NCBI RefSeq assembly: GCF_024692365.1
Contig: NZ_JAILMR010000129.1
Span: 22,985-86,984, forward strand
Direction of reading: 5' to 3'
DNA: 64,000 nucleotides
From: Ruminococcus sp.
GTDB taxonomy: Bacteria; Bacillota; Clostridia; Oscillospirales; Ruminococcaceae
Numbering within the stretch: the stretch's first letter is position 1; each line of letters opens with the position of its first letter. A model generated the notes under the pieces. That model did not search any database, had not been told where the DNA came from, and worked only from the letters and a program-made list of their open reading frames with translations. Positions 62,185 to 64,000 of the stretch are shown here, piece by piece. The translations under genes and the position numbers were made by a program.

Positions 62185-63618
62185 ATGGATAACATGGAAA
62201 ACAACAACATTTACAACACTAACGATAATGCAAAGACCGAGAGTGCTAACCTTTACAAACCCACAGAGTACACCGCACCTGTGGCAGAAGCTCCCCGCAA
62301 CAAGAACAGCAAGCTTCGTCTTGCGGCACTGGCAGTAAGCTTCAGCCTGCTGGGCGGCGCACTTGGTACAGGCGGAACATTCGCAGCTATCAAGTACCTG
62401 GGCAACGGCGCATCTTCTTCTCAAACCAAGTCCGCAGACAATGATACAAAGGCTGAGACCGAGAGCAGCACTGAGAAAGCCAAGGCAGTCATCAAGACCG
62501 CTGAATCAGGCGAAAAGGCAGTTGCAATGCAGACAGTTAAGACCGACGGCACTCAGCTGAGCGCTTCCGAGGTATATAAGAATAATGTAAACTCCACCGT
62601 AGGTATCACCACCGAGATAAGCACCAACTACTTCGGCTACACCACAACAGCAGCAGCCAGCGGTTCGGGCTTCATAATCACCGAAGACGGCTACATAGTT
62701 ACCAACTATCACGTTATCGACGGTGCTAATAAGGTCAAGGTAACTACCTATGATAATACTTCCTACGATGCAGAGATCGTCGGCAGTGATGAAAGCAACG
62801 ATATCGCTGTACTGAAGATAGATGCAACAGGTCTTGAAGCAGTTACCCTCGGTGATTCCGAAGCACTAAGCGTAGGTGATAATGTAGTAGCTATCGGCAA
62901 CCCTCTGGGCGAGCTCACATTCACCCTGACATCAGGCGTTGTCAGCGCTATGGACAGACAGATCACAACCTCCAACTCCGTTATGATGAACCTCATCCAG
63001 ACCGACTGCGCTATCAACTCGGGCAACTCGGGCGGTGCACTGTTCAATATGTACGGCGAAGTAGTCGGCGTTACAAACGCTAAGTATTCAAGCAATTCAA
63101 GCACAGAAGCTTCCATCGATAATATCGGCTTCGCTATCCCGATCAATACCGTTAAGGATATAGTTACCAGCATCATCGAAAACGGCTACGTTGTTAAGCC
63201 CTACATCGGTGTATCCGTTGAGACTGTAAACAGCGATATGAAGTCCTACGGTATCCCCGAAGGCGCAGTTGTAAGACAGGTAAACGATGACTCTCCCGCT
63301 AAGGAAGCAGGTCTTGAAGTCAACGATATCGTAACTAAGATAGACGGCAAGGAGATCACATCTTCCACCGATATGGTAGCTGCTATCAGAAAGTGCAAAA
63401 AAGGCGATAAGATCACCGTTACCGTATACAGACAGGGCGAGACCAAGGAACTCAGCATAGTTGTTGACGAGACCAAGCCCGAAGAAAAGACCGAGGAAGC
63501 AGAGGATCAGGATCAGGGACAGCAGCAGGATATGCAGCAGGGTCGTGGAAATTATCAGTACGGCTACGGCGATGAGTTCGACGGCATGGATCCCTTCGAG
63601 TTCTTCGGCATGAGATAA
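62185..63618 (+). CDS. htrA: HtrA/DegP-family membrane-anchored serine protease
   Basis: 477 residues; ATG behind AAAGGAG. A cytoplasmic N-terminus (1-43), one membrane helix (45-70), and an extracytoplasmic trypsin-like domain with catalytic H176 (TNYHVIDG), D206 (SNDIAVLKID) and S282 (NSGNSGGALFN) follow. One PDZ domain spans about 330-420 and the tail is Gln/Asp-rich. Degrades misfolded exported proteins. Single gene with terminator. The even codon bias suggests strong expression. Confidence 0.95.
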   Translation: MDNMENNNIYNTNDNAKTESANLYKPTEYTAPVAEAPRNKNSKLRLAALAVSFSLLGGALGTGGTFAAIKYLGNGASSSQTKSADNDTKAETESSTEKAKAVIKTAESGEKAVAMQTVKTDGTQLSASEVYKNNVNSTVGITTEISTNYFGYTTTAAASGSGFIITEDGYIVTNYHVIDGANKVKVTTYDNTSYDAEIVGSDESNDIAVLKIDATGLEAVTLGDSEALSVGDNVVAIGNPLGELTFTLTSGVVSAMDRQITTSNSVMMNLIQTDCAINSGNSGGALFNMYGEVVGVTNAKYSSNSSTEASIDNIGFAIPINTVKDIVTSIIENGYVVKPYIGVSVETVNSDMKSYGIPEGAVVRQVNDDSPAKEAGLEVNDIVTKIDGKEITSSTDMVAAIRKCKKGDKITVTVYRQGETKELSIVVDETKPEEKTEEAEDQDQGQQQDMQQGRGNYQYGYGDEFDGMDPFEFFGMR

Positions 63619-63670
63619 TAATCTCATTAACAAAAGAGAATTACAAATAACTTCTGACAACCTTCACCAT

Positions 63671-63718
63671 ATACAGCCGCGCTCCCTCCCCCTTAAAGCG
63701 CGGCTGTAATTATTTTTG
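63671..63718 (+). terminator. Terminator of htrA
   Basis: TACAGCCGCGCT / AGCGCGGCTGTA 12-bp stem followed by ATTATTTTT. Confidence 0.88.
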
Positions 63719-63790
63719 TGAGCTGTATGTCTTGTAATTCGGCATAAAACGAACTTCTTAAATATTTTTGCGAAAATTTTGTGAAAACAC

Positions 63791-63819
63791 TTGCTTTTTT
63801 TAGAGAAGTGTGCTATAAT
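63791..63819 (+). promoter_or_regulatory. Promoter of the SRP RNA gene
   Basis: TTGCTT, 17-base spacer, consensus TATAAT with extended -10 (GTGTGCTATAAT). Confidence 0.8.
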
Positions 63820-63825
63820 AACAAA

Positions 63826-64000
63826 GTACTCCGACAACGAAGTTTTTCTTCCTGTCGGTAAAGACTAGAAACAGATATCCGGACGTGGATTCGATCCGAG
63901 ATATGGGTGTGCGGGTCCTGTACAATGAAACGCTGTGAACCATGTCAGGCGGGGAACCGAGCAGCATTAAGCGGTTTGTTTCGTGTGTTACAGTTTCGCC
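63826..64000 (+). ncRNA. ffs: Signal recognition particle RNA, 3' truncated by window end
   Basis: The invariant domain IV of SRP RNA is present at about 63938-63978: GTGAACCATGTCAGG, a CGG-GGAA-CCG tetraloop hairpin and GAGCAGCATTAAG, which bind Ffh. Flanking bases pair (GAAACGCT with AGCGGTTTGTTTC; CTGTA with TACAG) to extend the helix. About 110 bases precede domain IV after the promoter, which fits the long Gram-positive form with an Alu-like domain. A separate hairpin (CCGACA / TGTCGG, 63831-63858) near the 5' end may belong to the precursor. The exact mature ends cannot be set. Confidence 0.85.

Noticed and set aside
1..64000. CRISPR arrays, prophage, tRNA or rRNA genes
   Set aside because: No spaced identical repeats, phage structural genes, tRNA T-loop motifs in a cloverleaf context or rRNA sequence were seen.

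Overview
The window looks like chromosomal DNA of a cellulolytic, low-to-medium G+C Clostridia member. Ruminococcus, and R. albus or a close relative, is my best guess. The reasons are a GH94 cellobiose phosphorylase, a Gram-positive type IV pilus locus, strong AAGGAGG-type ribosome binding sites, an SRP RNA, a gerA-type germination operon and amino-acid-level resemblance to known ruminococcal proteins. The genus call is an inference; no database search was possible.

Layout. (1) 1-4.3 kb: a 5'-truncated parE and a complete parC (type IIA topoisomerase, topoisomerase IV-like). (2) 4.3-17.5 kb: type IV pilus genes. These are pilT and pilB (minus), the prepilin peptidase pilD (plus), and a six-gene minus-strand operon pilC, a fused pilM-pilN, pilO, and three pilin-like genes, two of which have very large ectodomains. 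No short major pilin gene is present. (3) 17.7-25.5 kb: a membrane protein with recG, lipoproteins, and cellobiose phosphorylase with its own promoter. (4) 25.6-31.7 kb: a polar amino acid ABC transporter and a three-gene membrane sensor/NarL-type regulator operon. (5) 31.7-32.5 kb: a palindromic pair of copies of a dispersed repeat, with another full copy at 57.4 kb and hairpin derivatives at 34.2 and 35.6 kb. (6) 32.5-35.5 kb: a GT-C type membrane glycosyltransferase and meso-diaminopimelate dehydrogenase. (7) 35.7-43.7 kb: a signalling island of three large cytoplasmic proteins. They are a LacI-type sensor/EAL/beta-helix protein, a FIST/degenerate GGDEF/EAL protein, and a LacI-type sensor without DNA-binding domain or recognised output. 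This is the best candidate here for an undescribed system. (8) 43.7-57.3 kb: housekeeping and accessory genes on the minus strand. They comprise an M20 peptidase, metallophosphoesterase, SMI1/KNR4 protein, an ExbB/ExbD-like proton channel set, acyl-CoA synthetase, HAD phosphatase, a TtcA-like tRNA thiolase, small-family paralogs, a small export protein and lipoproteins. A possible structured RNA lies at 52.05-52.42 kb. (9) 57.8-61.5 kb: a gerA/gerB/gerC operon preceded by a forespore-sigma-like promoter. (10) 62.2-64 kb: an HtrA protease and the start of the SRP RNA, which runs off the window.

How it fits together. The pili, the cellobiose phosphorylase and sugar-sensor-like domains wired to c-di-GMP hydrolysis would suit a bacterium that attaches to plant fibre and feeds on cellodextrins. 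The ORF-bearing dispersed repeat and the EAL/beta-helix fusion are the features least explained by known families.
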